A stretch of 64,000 bases of DNA, from positions 1,886,001 to 1,950,000 of the forward strand of contig NZ_JAIWOT010000001.1 of assembly GCF_021295335.1 (NCBI RefSeq), in the 5' to 3' direction. Below are positions 24,182 through 32,116 of the stretch, piece after piece. A model generated the notes under the pieces. The model saw nothing but the letters and a program-made list of their open reading frames with translations. It made no database searches and was not told where the DNA came from. The DNA comes from Komagataeibacter sp. FNDCF1 (lineage in GTDB: Bacteria; Pseudomonadota; Alphaproteobacteria; Acetobacterales; Acetobacteraceae). How positions within the stretch are numbered: the first letter of the stretch is position 1; each line of letters begins with the position of its first letter. Both the position numbers and the translations under genes were made by a program.

Positions 24182-25251
24182 GGGACACCGACCATGCGAT
24201 CCGCGACCGCTTCCCGAGCCTCTTTTTCCCGCCTCACCGGGGCTGTCGGGAAGGTGTCCGAAGGGCCGGAATCCCCATCTATATAAGTTATTATATAAGT
24301 TATATAAGTTACGGGGACGATTTCACATTTAAGAACAATGGGTTGCGGCGTTTTTCGCCAACGGTCCGACGATGAATCCGCCAACGGTCCCACGATATGA
24401 TGCGCCGTTGGTCCGACGACAGAATTCACATCGTTATCCACAGATCCTGTGGATTGACTCGTTGGAGCGGCGCATAAAACTCCCAGTTTTCCGCCAGAAA
24501 TGACACGAAACGTGTAACCTGGAACCGTATGACGGATGGCGATGGCACGGATTTTCGCGGCGAAGTCACGACGCCGGGTCAGGCTACCCGAGCGCGCATG
24601 CAGGTCCGCCAGATCGAAGCGCCAGCCATCCTTCTGCCGCCCGGCATGGCGTCGGGCCAGGCGGTAAAGCCACCGCTCCAGACCGCCGCCAAGGCGGAAA
24701 TAAGCGGGATCGACGCTCAGGACGCGGGACCGGTCACAGGCTCCCTCCATCAGCCAGTCCGCCAGCGTCAGGGCCACGCCCTCCTCACGGGTGATGCGGA
24801 GGCCGCTGATCCAGGTAAACGACTTCTCCCGCCAGTCCGCGCCATGGCGGATGCTGGTAGCGACGGTCGTGGCCGCCAGACGCCCAAGCGCGCCGTGCAG
24901 GCGCCGATACTCGTTCGCCCCCGTCGCCCAACCCAGATCCTGGAACAGACGCCAGGGCGTGAAGCGCACATGGCGCGATACCCACAGGTCGTGGTTCAGG
25001 GCATCGACGATCTGTCCGGTCAGCCAAAGCAGCACGTCCGCATCCCAGATCGTGGCCATGCCCGATCCGTCCGGTGCCGATACCGTCACACTGGCATGCC
25101 GCGCCTCGTAATCGACGGGGATGACACGCGGCGTTTTCCCCAACGGGAAGAACGGGCGTCCCATCAGATCGCGGACGTCGCGAGGCCGTGCCGCCCCCGT
25201 GACCACGAAGCGCCGGTCGGGCTGGCGCCAGCTATCGGCGGCCGGCATCAT
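24178..25251 (-). CDS. repA: Replication initiator protein A (RepA)
   Basis: About 357 residues. The RPA-family core is clear: LMGRPFFPLGKTPRVIPVDY at the start, IWDADVLLWLTGQIVDAL, VRFTPWRLFQDLGWATG, YRRLHGALGRLAATTV and WRFDLADLHARSGSLTRRR. It should bind the element's origin and recruit host replication proteins. The last about 100 residues are repetitive and unconserved (VTYITYIITYID) because the DNA there carries iteron-like repeats and a DnaA box. The start at 25251 overlaps the upstream HTH gene stop, and the frame is intact. The element is therefore probably plasmid-like and able to replicate, or was. Confidence 0.88.
   Translation of the reverse strand: MMPAADSWRQPDRRFVVTGAARPRDVRDLMGRPFFPLGKTPRVIPVDYEARHASVTVSAPDGSGMATIWDADVLLWLTGQIVDALNHDLWVSRHVRFTPWRLFQDLGWATGANEYRRLHGALGRLAATTVATSIRHGADWREKSFTWISGLRITREEGVALTLADWLMEGACDRSRVLSVDPAYFRLGGGLERWLYRLARRHAGRQKDGWRFDLADLHARSGSLTRRRDFAAKIRAIAIRHTVPGYTFRVISGGKLGVLCAAPTSQSTGSVDNDVNSVVGPTAHHIVGPLADSSSDRWRKTPQPIVLKCEIVPVTYITYIITYIDGDSGPSDTFPTAPVRREKEAREAVADRMVGVP
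24280..24442. other. Candidate replication origin inside the repA 3' end
   Basis: Three features are in line: a perfect DnaA box TTATCCACA (24434-24442), three 17-bp direct repeats GCC(AAC/GTT)GGTCC(G/C)ACGA(T/C) starting at 24357, 24380 and 24404, and three TATATAAGT copies (24280, 24292, 24301). The 17-mers are 23 and 24 bases apart, about two helical turns and not a multiple of three. They are therefore conserved as DNA and not as protein. The AT-rich triplet fits an unwinding element. Confidence 0.7.
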
Positions 25252-25547
25252 CGCCCGGCACCCCGCTGCTGGGCTTTGCGAGCCCTGGCCTGCAAGCGGA
25301 TGATATAGGCGCGGGGATCGGACGGCATAGGGATGCCACCACCGTCCCCGGTCGAAAGCCGGACGTTCAGGTCGGCCCAGGCGCAGAGGTCTTCGACGGC
25401 ATAGACGATCCGGCCGCCGAGTTGGCGGTAGAGGGGACCGGTGCCGCAACTCCGGTGTTTTTCGAGGGTGCGTATGGACAGGCCAACGAAATTGGCCGCG
25501 TCCGGGGTGCGCAGATAGCGCGGTGGCAATGTCGGCTGGACACGCAT
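25248..25547 (-). CDS. AlpA/excisionase-like helix-turn-helix protein
   Basis: About 99 residues. The winged helix-turn-helix segment RYLRTPDAANFVGLSIRTLE followed by RQLGGRIVYAVEDLCAWAD is typical of the small MerR/excisionase-like regulators found immediately before repA in these elements. The start at 25547 follows GGGAGGAAC. It may control repA or excision. Its stop overlaps the repA start. The IS1111-type copy at 25676 lies about 130 bases upstream, between this gene and the DUF2285 gene. Confidence 0.82.
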   Translation of the reverse strand: MRVQPTLPPRYLRTPDAANFVGLSIRTLEKHRSCGTGPLYRQLGGRIVYAVEDLCAWADLNVRLSTGDGGGIPMPSDPRAYIIRLQARARKAQQRGAGR

Positions 25548-25675
25548 GAGATGTTCCTCCCGTTGGATCGGGCCGCGTGCGGAATGTCGCGGCTCATGGG
25601 AGGACGCTGCCGGAGAATGGGCTGTGGGGAGGGATGACAAAGTTCAGGCCGCCAGACTGTCACCCCCCTGCTTCA

Positions 25676-27228
25676 GCCCCTCACATGAGGAGTTTCACGT
25701 CAATGGCCACTTTCACTGCGAGATCATTTTTTCTTCTCCGTGTTTTGGATCCATGGTCTGAGCCTGTTTAACGACTACCGGCGCGATGCCGCACCTGTAG
25801 AACCTCACATCCGGTCGCCGCTCGCGCGCGGCAGCACCACTATCCCGCATTCGGGGCAAAGGCTCAGGAGAACGGGACCATTCTGAAAGGTCGGCATTGC
25901 AAGCCATGGGGCCGATCGGTCCGTTCACCTGGATCCACAGGACTGATCAGGTCCTGGGGATGGGGTTTATGTCTGTGGTGTTTCCATCAGCGGGACGCCG
26001 GATGCGCGCCATCGATAACGACACCACTCGTGACATATTTCCAGAGCGCAACAAGAAGCTTGCGGGCCAGGGCAACGATCGCCGTTTTGCGGCTCCGGTT
26101 ACTTCTTGCGCCCACGTGTTCATGGAACCACTGCGCCAGCGCGGTGTCAGGCTGGTAGCGGAGCCACAGCCAGGCAAGCTGGATCATGGCCGTGCGCAGG
26201 CGCGGATTACCGGATTTCGAGACGCCTTGTTCACGGTCGATCGATCCGCTTTTCCACGGCGAAGGCGCCAGACCGGCATAAGCCGCGACCTGCCGCCTGT
26301 TGTCGAAATGCCGGAACAGTCCTTCCTGCGTCAGAACGGTGGCAAACTCGGCGCCAATCCCTCTGAGACCCTGCAACAGGACAACTGGCGAACATTGATT
26401 GTTGTCATTCACTTTTGCCAATTCGTCCCGTTCGCTCTCAACCATTTTAATCTGTTCCATGAGAAGTTCGATGCGGTCCAGTTCTCGTCCGATCTGCGCC
26501 TTGAGATGCTTCGGCAAGGGATGACCATCGCCCGTTCGCAACTCGTCGAGACAGGCACGCCGATCCCGTCGCAGCGGCCGGTAACCTCGAATGCCCTGGC
26601 TCAGCAGCAGGCCCTGGACGCGGTTGATATGCCGCGTGCGCTCGCCCACCAGAACCTTACGCTCCCGACTGAGACGTCGGCGGTCTTCCTCTTCCCGTGA
26701 TGGAGGGCGGACCATTGAGCAGACCCGTGCCTCTCCGCGTTTGAACGCCAGCAGCGTACGGACCAGCATCTCCCCGTCGATACGATCCGTCTTTGCACGC
26801 CGGTGCTTGCGGGGAACTGCGATCGACGCCGCATCGACGACATGGCTCTCGATCCAGTCCTCCTGCTTCAAGGCTCTATCGATCCAGAATCCATCCAATC
26901 CGGCTTCCTGAATCACCACAAGCGGAAAAAGTCTTCCTTCCCGAGCGCGGGCCTTGTCACGAAGACTAGTGAAACAGCCGAACAGGCCCGCAATATCGCC
27001 ACCTTGAACCGAGTGGCGCGACATCTTCTCGCTTCCGGGTGAGAGCGATGTGACCAGCCAACTCGATTTTCCAAGTTCCAGTGAAACGAAGATCGCGCCA
27101 AGATCAACGCGGATAGCGACCGGGGTCGTGGGATGATCAGATGCCTCGAGCATGGTTCTGCCCTCCAGAGAGTTTCAGCAAGCACACTCTGACACGGCGC
27201 GGCTCGCTATCCACTCCTCATGGAATCT
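25676..27228 (-). mobile_element. IS110/IS1111-type insertion sequence, copy 1
   Basis: A 1553-bp element identical, as far as I compared, to the inverted copy at 32042-33594. Subterminal inverted repeats ATGAGGAGT (25685-25693) and ACTCCTCAT (27213-27221) lie inside the ends, as in the IS1111 group. No target duplication is seen. It interrupts the last codons of DUF2285; removing it restores a frame ending GGHIALLLKQGGDSLAA. The long non-coding side is 3' of the transposase (25676-25986). Confidence 0.88.
25987..27153 (-). CDS. IS110-family transposase (copy 1)
   Basis: A 388-residue DEDD transposase. The N-terminal RuvC-like domain has IRVDLGAIFVSLELGKSS with its first Asp, VIQEAGLDGFWIDRAL, and KHRRAKTDRIDGEMLVRTLL with the later acidic residues. 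The C-terminal transposase_20 domain contains LRGIGAEFATVLTQEG, RRQVAAYAGLAPSPWKSGS and GNPRLRTAMIQLAWLWLRY, including the conserved Ser nucleophile region. These enzymes use a bridge RNA for target choice. The frame is intact, starting MLEASDHPTTPVAIR. Confidence 0.93.
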   Translation of the reverse strand: MLEASDHPTTPVAIRVDLGAIFVSLELGKSSWLVTSLSPGSEKMSRHSVQGGDIAGLFGCFTSLRDKARAREGRLFPLVVIQEAGLDGFWIDRALKQEDWIESHVVDAASIAVPRKHRRAKTDRIDGEMLVRTLLAFKRGEARVCSMVRPPSREEEDRRRLSRERKVLVGERTRHINRVQGLLLSQGIRGYRPLRRDRRACLDELRTGDGHPLPKHLKAQIGRELDRIELLMEQIKMVESERDELAKVNDNNQCSPVVLLQGLRGIGAEFATVLTQEGLFRHFDNRRQVAAYAGLAPSPWKSGSIDREQGVSKSGNPRLRTAMIQLAWLWLRYQPDTALAQWFHEHVGARSNRSRKTAIVALARKLLVALWKYVTSGVVIDGAHPASR

Positions 27229-27977
27229 GAAGGAGGGCAATGTGGCCGCCATTCAGATAGAACCCGGCTCCATCGAGATCGCGGTAGAAAGCACGGTGCC
27301 ACGAACTGGCGCGCCATTCATTGCGGGACAGGTGCAGGATGCGCTCGCCGTAGATGCCCGCCGCGATCCGGCGTGTCGCCAGTCCCATGCGCCGACCTTC
27401 GGCGATGCAAAGCATGCGGATCTGGCGGAGTCTCTGCTGGGGGCTCAGGCGCAAGACGGATGAAATTGGGCCAGGTAATTGACCGGCAAGTAGACGGCCG
27501 AAGCGCGCGACGCAGGCCAGACGGGCCGCGAGGTGTCCATCATCGATGACGAACCAGGTTCCTGGCGCATCAGGCTGCCGATCGACGACAATGACGATAC
27601 GCAGCGGACCAGAATCGCCGTCCAGCACGAGGTGGATGCCATCGGGACCGTCATGTCGTGCCCGTGCGTATGGCGCGAGACGAGACAGGATGTCACCCTC
27701 ATCACCACGCACGGCGACCTCCGGCGCGATGTCCGGATCCCAGAAAGCGGGGGCAAGCCAGGCGGGGAGATCAGGATCGACTGGGAAAACGCAACCCCCA
27801 GCGACGGGCAAAAGCGCGCCATGCCTCGGCATCCGCCTTGCCCGTCGTCATGATTGCTGCATGGTCGTCTCTGTAAGCGGGGTTGCGCCGCAGCCATTCC
27901 TGGGCGAGACCAGCAGGGTCGAGCCCGGCGAAGGCGCGACGAAGGGGTGCGGCATCCCACGGCCGGATTGTCGGCAC
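27229..27977 (-). pseudogene. DUF2285/DUF6499 transcriptional-regulator-like gene, frameshifted and IS-interrupted
   Basis: The N-terminal DUF6499-like part (LDPAGLAQEWLRRNPAYRDD, then RAFARRWGLRFP) is in one frame. VDPDLPAWLAPAFWDPDIAP continues it in another. One extra base in the CCC of TTTTCCCAGTC near 27786 explains the break. The C-terminal DUF2285 part (RLRQIRMLCIAEGRRMG to LNGGHIALL) is then cut at the IS1111-type element. Family members act as regulators near the repA/HTH genes of such elements. Two independent lesions make it inactive. Confidence 0.78.
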
Positions 27978-28199
27978 GTCCCCCTCCCCCGATATATCAT
28001 GGATTCGACCCAGTATCCGGTGCGAACCCGAAACGGGTAGTCCCGAAGACTCAGAGAGGTGATCCCGAAAATTTCCGAACTGATCGGAATTATTTGGAGG
28101 GAGATTGAGGATTTAGGCCGCGCGTGCGGGAAAGATCGGTTTTTCCGGCATTACGTGATGCGTGCGGGACATCACTACGGTGGGAGAGAAACCGTCCGT

Positions 28200-28211
28200 G
28201 TATTATAATAC
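28200..28211. promoter_or_regulatory. 12-bp palindrome with embedded TATAAT before the XRE gene
   Basis: GTATTATAATAC is a perfect palindrome 38 bases upstream of the XRE start and contains a consensus -10 TATAAT (28204-28209). A related GATAATAC follows 14 bases later. This fits an autoregulated promoter shared with, or divergent from, the DUF2285 gene. Confidence 0.55.
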
Positions 28212-28248
28212 GTAGCGCGATAATACACAAATCGTTCCTATCCTGCGG

Positions 28249-28482
28249 ATGGACATCCGAGGACTTTTCGGCGCGAACGTGAGGCGCCTGCGACGCGCCG
28301 CCGGTCTCAGCCAGGAGGCCCTGGCGGAACGGATGGGCGTGGACCGCGCCTATATCAGCTGGATCGAGACAGGACGCCAGAACGCAACGCTGCTCTCGCT
28401 GTGGCATGCGTCGCAGGCGCTGGGCGTGCGGCCGGCCGCGCTACTGGACGAAAGCCATTTCCCGACGGACGATCAGAAATAG
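28249..28482 (+). CDS. XRE-family helix-turn-helix regulator
   Basis: A 77-residue single-domain Cro/C1-type repressor: LFGANVRRLRRAAGLSQEAL, then AERMGVDRAYISWIETGRQN, then SLWHASQALGVRPAALL. It is the only plus-strand gene in this part of the backbone and diverges from DUF2285. The palindromic promoter upstream suggests autorepression, perhaps with control of the replication and transfer genes. Confidence 0.88.
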   Translation: MDIRGLFGANVRRLRRAAGLSQEALAERMGVDRAYISWIETGRQNATLLSLWHASQALGVRPAALLDESHFPTDDQK

Positions 28483-28508
28483 GCTTCCTCACCCTACCGT
28501 ATCCGCCC

Positions 28509-28664
28509 TCAATGGGGCGGTGGCGGCCTGTGTGATTCGATACGGGTCTGTTGTGCAAGCGCCTCTTTCAGTTCTCGCTCGATCTGCCGGCACTCGCGAC
28601 GGCTGAGATGAAAGCTGCTCAGTTCGGCGCGCAGCATCTGGATATGGTCGTGTAGCGTGGTCAT
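28509..28664 (-). CDS. Small 51-residue helical protein
   Basis: An ATG at 28664 follows AAGGAGCA at ideal spacing and opens 51 codons, MTTLHDHIQMLRAELSSFHL, then a basic-acidic helix RRECRQIERELKEALAQQ and the tail HRPPPPH. It is predicted to be almost all alpha-helix. The good ribosome binding site, codon use and position downstream of DUF736 on the same strand support a real gene. No family is recognised with certainty. Its 3' end nearly meets the XRE gene end (28482), converging. Confidence 0.6.
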   Translation of the reverse strand: MTTLHDHIQMLRAELSSFHLSRRECRQIERELKEALAQQTRIESHRPPPPH

Positions 28665-28768
28665 CGTCCTGCTCCTTTCGTTTCTCGAAGACAGGACGGA
28701 CGGCTCATGCCGGGGCGGACTGGGTCAGGGATCGCCGCAGGCGACCGGCTTGCCGGCGCGTGGGGGAG

Positions 28769-28813
28769 CCGATTTTGTCTGGCGTGCCCGAAGGGTGCGT
28801 CGGGCAAAATTGG
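28769..28813. repeat. Intergenic inverted-repeat structure C
   Basis: CCGATTTTG (28769-28777) pairs with CAAAATTGG (28805-28813), one G-T pair allowed. Inside, CCCGA (28787-28791) pairs with TCGGG (28800-28804). It lies in the 337-base gap between DUF736 and the 51-residue gene, and no gene is seen in that gap. Confidence 0.45.
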
Positions 28814-29001
28814 GGGCACCGCGCGTCCTTGACGCGGTTTGCCCTCGCGCATGGTACAATGGGAAGGCTGAGGGAAAGCCTCTTGTTCTTCCTGCGTCTC
28901 ACGTCGGGCGACCAGCACGATCGCCCGCGCCCTGGAAGAACCCGCCAGAAAACCCGGAAGGCCCCGCCCGGAGAGACCGGGCGGGGTTGGTCGTGGGAGG
29001 T

Positions 29002-29325
29002 TCAGTCCCCGTTCCGGCTGCGGGGCCGGGTCCAGATAAGGGAGTAGCCCTCGCCTTCCTCGTCGGTGAACAGGTTGGCGAAGATCGGGGCGGCGAAGGA
29101 AGGATCATCCAGCTTCAGGCTCAGATAGGTGCGCCCTTCGCTGGAGCGGCGGGTCCAGGCCGCACCGAGTTCAATCCTGCCCAGATAGACGCGGTAGTTG
29201 GGGGCGTTGTCGTTAGGACGGTTGGTTTCCGCCACCAGCCGGACGTTGCGGGCCTGCAGGGCCAGGGTGACGATTTCGCCTTCGAAGCCTTCGCCCACTT
29301 TCTTGAAGGAACCGATGTTAGCCAT
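29002..29325 (-). CDS. DUF736 family protein (copy 2)
   Basis: A 107-residue DUF736 protein with the standard start MANIGSFKKVGEGFEGEIVT, NAPNYRVYLGRIELGAAWTR and the block LSLKLDDPSFAAPIFANLF. This is the usual DUF736 found beside DUF2493 and XRE genes in alphaproteobacterial elements. Copy 1 (22667-23008) shares the pattern but is divergent. Function is unknown. A large inverted repeat lies in its leader. Confidence 0.92.
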   Translation of the reverse strand: MANIGSFKKVGEGFEGEIVTLALQARNVRLVAETNRPNDNAPNYRVYLGRIELGAAWTRRSSEGRTYLSLKLDDPSFAAPIFANLFTDEEGEGYSLIWTRPRSRNGD

Positions 29326-29358
29326 TGTCGTATCTCCATGCTGTTATCGGGCCGCGAC

Positions 29359-29578
29359 CACCGTGGCCTCGATGGCGATCGACCAGCCGGAGGCGAGCGG
29401 CAGAGCACCCCGCAGGGGCCGCAGCGCAGCGGAGGACGGCAGGGCCGGAACTTTCTTGGCTCGCGAGGAATGACGGCGCAGCCGTCAGGGGAAGAAAGTT
29501 TTGGAACGCCGTTGCGGCCAGCCGATCGAGGCGTAGCCGGTCTTCGGCTAGATCAGCCATCCAACAGAGGCCATGGTG
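29359..29578. repeat. Long imperfect inverted repeat B (about 220 bp) upstream of DUF736
   Basis: The outer arms are CACCGTGGCCTC (29359-29370) and GAGGCCATGGTG (29567-29578), 11 of 12 paired. The next arms are AACTTTCTT (29449-29457) and AAGAAAGTT (29492-29500). An inner hairpin is TGACGGC/GCCGTCA (29471-29487). A nested, cruciform-like structure results. Size and layout match structure A at 31019-31221. Confidence 0.55.
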
Positions 29579-30051
29579 TGCGGACCCGCAGCCTCAAGGA
29601 GATACGATGCCAGCATGACCGGTCCACAAAGGTGGGGCCATGCTGTCTGGAGCGAAATTGTCTCTGCCCGTTAAAGGGCTCTGCAAAAGCTGGTGGTCGT
29701 TTCCACAGCCAATCCGGCATTATGCCCATCATCCGCGCCTGTTTATGGGCACGTCCGCGCCGCGTCGCATGGCCCTGCCCCCAGCACAGCGCGCTCCATC
29801 GAGGCAGTCTGGACGATCCCTCTTTCGCCACTGCTGTCCTGACCATGTCACCGATGACAAAAGCAGGGCCTTTCCCCCATGGACCATGCCTGCAACAGGA
29901 ATGGGAACAGCCCCTGATCCATCCCGTCGGTCTTTCCGGGCGGACCCTTCCGGGCGCAGGTAGACATGCTTCGGTCAGGTAGGCCCGCTGGAAACAGGGA
30001 GCCCAACGTTATGCTGGAGTTCGCATCCATGAACAGACCGGATACTGGCGC
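29579..30051. other. Gap without a recognisable gene
   Basis: Between inverted repeat B and DUF2493 there are only short open frames with atypical composition on both strands. I recognise no protein, RNA or IS end in it. It may be a decayed gene such as an antirestriction gene usually found in this place, but no motif supports that. Confidence 0.4.
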
Positions 30052-30987
30052 TCACGCGCCAGCCTCCTTGTGGAACCTCCAGACCGGGATGCACATCTGC
30101 TTCGCCTTGTCGGCCAGATTGTCCTGAATGCCAGATCCGGGGAACACCATGACACCGATGGGCAGGACCTTCAGCAGGGCGTCGTTGCGCCGGAACGGCG
30201 CCGCTTTGCCATGTCGGTTCCAGTCCGGCTTGAAGGCGATCTGGGCGACCTGCCGATGATCGGCCCAGCGGGAGGCGATGAATTCCGCCCCCTTGGGTGA
30301 GCCACCATGCAGCAGCACCATGTCGGGATGCTTCTCCCGCACCTTGTCCAGACGCGTCCAGATCAGATGGTGGTCCTCGTAATCAGGGCCGCCCGTGACC
30401 GCGATCTTGGGGCCGGCCGGCACCAGCAGTTCCGTTTCAGCTTTCCTGCGGGCGTTGAGAAAATCGCGGCTGTCGATCATGGACGCCGTCATGGTGCTGC
30501 GGCTGACCAGCGAGCCGGAGCGTGGCCGCCAGAGCGAGAGGGTCAGGCGTTCGAACTGGTCGCAGGCGAGATCGCGGAAGATCTCGTAAGCGTTGCGTCG
30601 CTCCAGCAAAGTCAGCCCCTCGGCAATGAGGCGCTCCAGTTCCACCGAGCGGATTTCGCTGCCATCCTGTTCCTGCTGGCTGCGTTTCTGCGCCGCCTCG
30701 TTGCGATCAAGATCACGCTCCACCTGCCCGACCATGCGGTGGAAGACATTGACCGTGGACCAGAGCAGCGGTTCGAGATCAGGTTCCAGCCGCGTGTCGG
30801 TCAGCGTGGCGGACAGGGCATCGAAGACATCCGCGACAGTTCCCTCGATCTGGCTGGCGTCAGGCAGCGGCCTTGGGTCCGGCTCATCCTCGAATGGACG
30901 GTGGCCGTAAAGCTGGAGTTCCGCCAGCACATCGGCGGTGGAAGATGTGGCGTGGGCGGGTTCGAAATCGTCCTGTGTGCGGGTCAT
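30052..30987 (-). CDS. DUF2493 (SLOG-like) family protein
   Basis: A 311-residue protein. Residues 1-180 are a helical, acidic region of unknown role. From about 195 comes the DUF2493 domain: PKIAVTGGPDYEDHHLIW (Rossmann-like start), VLLHGGSPKGAEFIASRWA with the nucleotide-ligand loop, and IGVMVFPGSGIQDNLADKAK. SLOG-superfamily domains bind nucleotide-derived ligands, and this family is common on mobile elements next to the primase-like and ParB genes. It is downstream of the DUF7146/toprim gene on the same strand, with inverted repeat A in the gap. Confidence 0.88.
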   Translation of the reverse strand: MTRTQDDFEPAHATSSTADVLAELQLYGHRPFEDEPDPRPLPDASQIEGTVADVFDALSATLTDTRLEPDLEPLLWSTVNVFHRMVGQVERDLDRNEAAQKRSQQEQDGSEIRSVELERLIAEGLTLLERRNAYEIFRDLACDQFERLTLSLWRPRSGSLVSRSTMTASMIDSRDFLNARRKAETELLVPAGPKIAVTGGPDYEDHHLIWTRLDKVREKHPDMVLLHGGSPKGAEFIASRWADHRQVAQIAFKPDWNRHGKAAPFRRNDALLKVLPIGVMVFPGSGIQDNLADKAKQMCIPVWRFHKEAGA

Positions 30988-31018
30988 GGGTCTGTCCTCC
31001 GGTTCTGGCCGCGCCCCT

Positions 31019-31221
31019 CGCGGCCTTTACGGGGGCGGATAGCGGCAGACGAAGGCCGGGCCGGAACCGCGCATCGCGCGGCCGGAACGCAGTGAAGGAT
31101 GGCAGGGAGACGGCTATTTTGCTTCGCGATGCAAAGCGCGGCACGCGCGGCGGAAAATAGCCGTCTCCGCCATTGAAGGCCCGGTCTGGCTGACGCCCGC
31201 TCCCCTTCCTGAAAGGCCGCG
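31019..31221. repeat. Long inverted repeat A (about 200 bp) between the primase-like gene and DUF2493
   Basis: The outer arms CGCGGCCTTT (31019-31028) and AAAGGCCGCG (31212-31221) are perfect. The inner arms GGAGACGGCTATTTT (31106-31120) and AAAATAGCCGTCTCC (31154-31168) are a perfect 15-bp match around 33 GC-rich bases. No gene overlaps it. It is too long and lacks the T-run of a simple terminator. Confidence 0.6.
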
Positions 31222-31303
31222 GGCGCGCCCCATCCGGAAAGCAGGACAGCCCCCACACCACGCCGGAAAGAAGATGACCCTCACACCCTCTTCCCGGCCC
31301 GCC

Positions 31304-32041
31304 TCAGTGCGTGACCGGATGCAGGAACCGCGCCACGTCCTGAGGGGCAAGCTGGGGATGCAGGATCGCCCGCATCGCCCCACGCCCGAGGTAGCGGAGA
31401 TCATCATTGAAATCCGCCAGACGCGGTGACAGCACAAGGCACTCGATCCCGGCTTCCTGCGTCCGGGCCTGCAGGGTCGTCACCGCATGGTCCCCGGCCG
31501 GGTCGTCATCGCGCAGCACGTAGAGGCGGCGCAGCATGGACGGAAACGCCATGGCGGCGAGATGCGCCGAGGACATGCAGGCGGCCAGTGGCAGAGCGGG
31601 CATGATCTCATGGAGCGACAGCGCCGTCTCGATCCCCTCGCCTGCCGCCAGAACGTCGGACATCGCGCCAAAGCGCACGGCGTGGCCGAGCAGGTCGCCC
31701 ATGGCCCGACGGGGCATGGCGACGGGGGCCTTGCCCTTTCCGTCCCGCGCCAGCCAGGTGCGATGGACGCCTGTAACGCGGCTATCAAGGTTGGTGACGG
31801 CGGCAATCAGCGCGGGCCAGGTCTCGGTCGAACTGTCGGCATCGGCCCGGTAGTAGCAATCCGGGTGAAAACGCAGGGATGAAAGGTCTGACAGGCGTGT
31901 CAGGTCACGATGCCGCAGCCAGGTTTCCGCCAGAGTGCCGGCGATCGGGCGGGACATGGACCAGAGCCGACGTGCGGCGTCTGCGGTGCCAGATGCCTGC
32001 CCGGAAGTATCCTGGCTGAACGCATGGGAACGGCCGCGATC
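31304..32041 (-). pseudogene. DUF7146/toprim primase-like gene, C-terminal part, cut off by an IS
   Basis: About 245 codons carrying the DUF7146 segment (RLSDLSSLRFHPDCYYR; VTGVHRTWLARDGKGKAPV) and the toprim domain (VLAAGEGIETALSLHEIMPA; RLYVLRDDDPAGDHAV, with its DxD). Toprim proteins of this type resemble plasmid primases and DNA-dependent nucleotidyl transferases. The 5' part of the gene is on the other side of the IS1111-type element (33595-33930), and joining the two restores a continuous frame. As it stands, only a stub starting inside the IS could be made. Confidence 0.85.
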
Positions 32042-32116
32042 AGATTCCATGAGGAGTGGATAGCGAGCCGCGCCGTGTCAGAGTGTGCTTGCTGAAACTC
32101 TCTGGAGGGCAGAACC

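Noticed and set aside
24357..24420. CRISPR array made of the 17-bp repeats in repA
   Set aside because: Repeats and spacers are far too short (spacers of 6-7 bp), there are only three copies, and no cas gene is near. Iterons fit better.
25897..26700. Open frame opposite the IS110 transposase (repeated at 32570-33373)
   Set aside because: Antisense of a conserved transposase, and identical in both copies for that reason only.
29579..29963. Short open frames on both strands after inverted repeat B
   Set aside because: No start signal or family pattern, and neither strand is clearly coding.
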